This document shows positions 5,083 through 5,689 of a stretch of DNA of 5,689 bases, one piece after another; position 1 is the first letter of the stretch, and each line of letters starts with the position of its first letter. The position numbers were made by a program, and so were the translations under genes. The notes beneath the pieces were generated by a model. It did no database searches, was not told the origin of the DNA, and was given only the letters and a program-made list of their open reading frames with translations. The DNA is taken from positions 1 to 5,689 of the forward strand of contig JAKPQT010000637.1 in assembly GCA_029555885.1 (NCBI GenBank), read 5' to 3'. Source of the stretch: Chloroflexota bacterium (GTDB lineage: Bacteria; Chloroflexota; Anaerolineae; CG2-30-64-16).

Positions 5083-5615
5083 AAGGCAATCTCCCCTACC
5101 TGCTCGAAGTCGATCTGGTCCAGCCAATCGCGCTCCGGCTCTAGTTCAGCGTCCTGCGGGGCCTGCTCGGTCATGTCGCCTGCCTCGGCTCCGCGGTCAC
5201 AGAGCGAACGATACGGACAGAAGCGGCAGCGCCGCACGTCGTCCGTCTTGGGGAATGCTGCCTCGTCCTCGCCGTCCGCAGACGCCGCCGCAATCTCATT
5301 GACGAGGTTGAGCAGGTAGCGACTGTCTGCGCGGTACTGTTCGTCGCTGTAGGGCAGCCGCTCCGGCTGGCCGGGATGGTTGGCGAACCAGTACAGCATC
5401 GTGATCTGGCCCGGCGTCAGCGGCTCGTCGCCGTTGAGGTGCGCGCCTGCGGATGCGAGAATGTAGCGGTACACGCGCGTCTGGAGTCGGGCGTTGAGCC
5501 ACGCCTGTTTCGGACGGTGCTGGCCGGTCTTCCAGTCCACGATGACCGCACGCTGGCCCGGCTGCACCGCAATGAGGTCGTACTTTGCTATGATCCGGTA
5601 GTCGCCCGCGGGCAC
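5079..5615 (-). CDS. PD-(D/E)XK nuclease with Cas4/AddB-like Cys cluster, 5' part missing or disrupted
   Basis: The readable part (178 residues from GTG 5615) holds the core of a RecB/Cas4-type nuclease. It has KYDLIAV (motif II Asp13), VIVDWKTG (Asp27-x-Lys29 catalytic motif), QTRVY (45-49, QxxxY motif) and a C-terminal cluster C-x2-C-x5-C (Cys130, 133, 139). That spacing matches the last three ligands of the [4Fe-4S] cluster in AddB and Cas4. The fourth Cys normally lies N-terminal to the nuclease core and is not in this fragment. The frame stays protein-like upstream of GTG (ARYPEITLS), but reaches an amber codon at 5658-5660. Beyond it the same frame is open to the window edge, so GTG 5615 is probably an internal Val rather than a start, although GGAG lies 12 nt before it. 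The gene is coupled to recJ, suggesting a role in DNA end processing. No cas genes are seen. Confidence 0.8.
   Translation of the reverse strand: MPAGDYRIIAKYDLIAVQPGQRAVIVDWKTGQHRPKQAWLNARLQTRVYRYILASAGAHLNGDEPLTPGQITMLYWFANHPGQPERLPYSDEQYRADSRYLLNLVNEIAAASADGEDEAAFPKTDDVRRCRFCPYRSLCDRGAEAGDMTEQAPQDAELEPERDWLDQIDFEQVGEIAF
5080..5097 (-). promoter_or_regulatory. RBS and TTG start of recJ within the end of the nuclease gene
   Basis: AGGGGAG (5091-5097) is followed by 8 nt and TTG (5080-5082). The TTG overlaps the upstream TGA stop (5079-5081) in the tetranucleotide TTGA, a typical translational-coupling junction with a rare start codon. Confidence 0.7.
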
Positions 5616-5657
5616 GGAGAGCGTAATCTCCGGATAGCGCGCCGGCGGCAGGTCCGA

Positions 5658-5689
5658 CTACAGTTCGAACAAGAAGCCGCGTTTTACGA
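5658..5689 (-). pseudogene. In-frame upstream segment of the nuclease gene, separated by an amber codon
   Basis: Upstream of the TAG at 5658-5660 the nuclease frame is open to the window edge and reads VKRGFLFEL, directly continuous with the downstream SDLPPARYPEITLS. This suggests the preceding part of the same gene, interrupted by a nonsense codon. A CAG to TAG change would explain it. The other two frames are less gene-like, and only one of them is open. The segment is very short, so this is tentative. Confidence 0.35.

Noticed and set aside
3970..5319. Long plus-strand open frame opposite recJ and the nuclease gene (449 codons)
   Set aside because: It has no recognisable domain, its composition follows the antisense of GC-rich codons, and it fully overlaps conserved RecJ motifs. 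It is a shadow.
5079..5615. Cas4 of a CRISPR adaptation module
   Set aside because: There are no cas genes or arrays in the window. Coupling to recJ fits a repair-type RecB/AddB-like nuclease better.

Overview
The window is GC-rich bacterial DNA, densely coding on the minus strand, with small intergenic gaps and clear Shine-Dalgarno sequences. My best guess at the source is an uncultured Chloroflexota (Anaerolineae-like) bacterium. I base this on the long RecJ with a winged-helix-like C-terminal extension, the divergent URO-D family enzyme and the intergenic heptad repeats, all of which I associate with that group. This is an inference from memory, not a computed assignment.

From left to right: positions 1-128 hold the last 41 codons of an IS630-family transposase on the plus strand, and the end of that element abuts the stop codon of the next gene. 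All other real genes are on the minus strand, so in transcription order they run from right to left. They are a PD-(D/E)XK nuclease with a Cas4/AddB-like cysteine cluster (5079-5615, 5' part missing or broken), recJ (2731-5082), a catabolic-type uroporphyrinogen decarboxylase (URO-D) family protein (1556-2626), a GNAT acetyltransferase (993-1421) and a CnoX/YbbN-type thioredoxin-TPR chaperone (146-985).

The nuclease and recJ overlap by 4 nt (TTGA) and form a translationally coupled pair that suggests a DNA repair or end-processing unit. A good sigma70-like promoter (GTGACA, 17 nt, TATACT) lies in the 104-nt gap after recJ and should drive the URO-D gene separately. The GNAT and cnoX genes are also coupled: the cnoX ribosome-binding site overlaps the GNAT stop codon. 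Between the URO-D and GNAT genes is an unusual intergenic block of about 106 bp. It consists of two heptad-repeat arrays in opposite orientation flanking two overlapping hairpins, and it runs into the last codons of the URO-D gene.

I do not see a wholly new multi-gene system. The points most worth a second look are the inverted heptad-array element, an in-frame amber codon that splits the nuclease gene, mutually exclusive inverted repeats near the 3' end of recJ, and the insertion-sequence junction at the cnoX stop codon.
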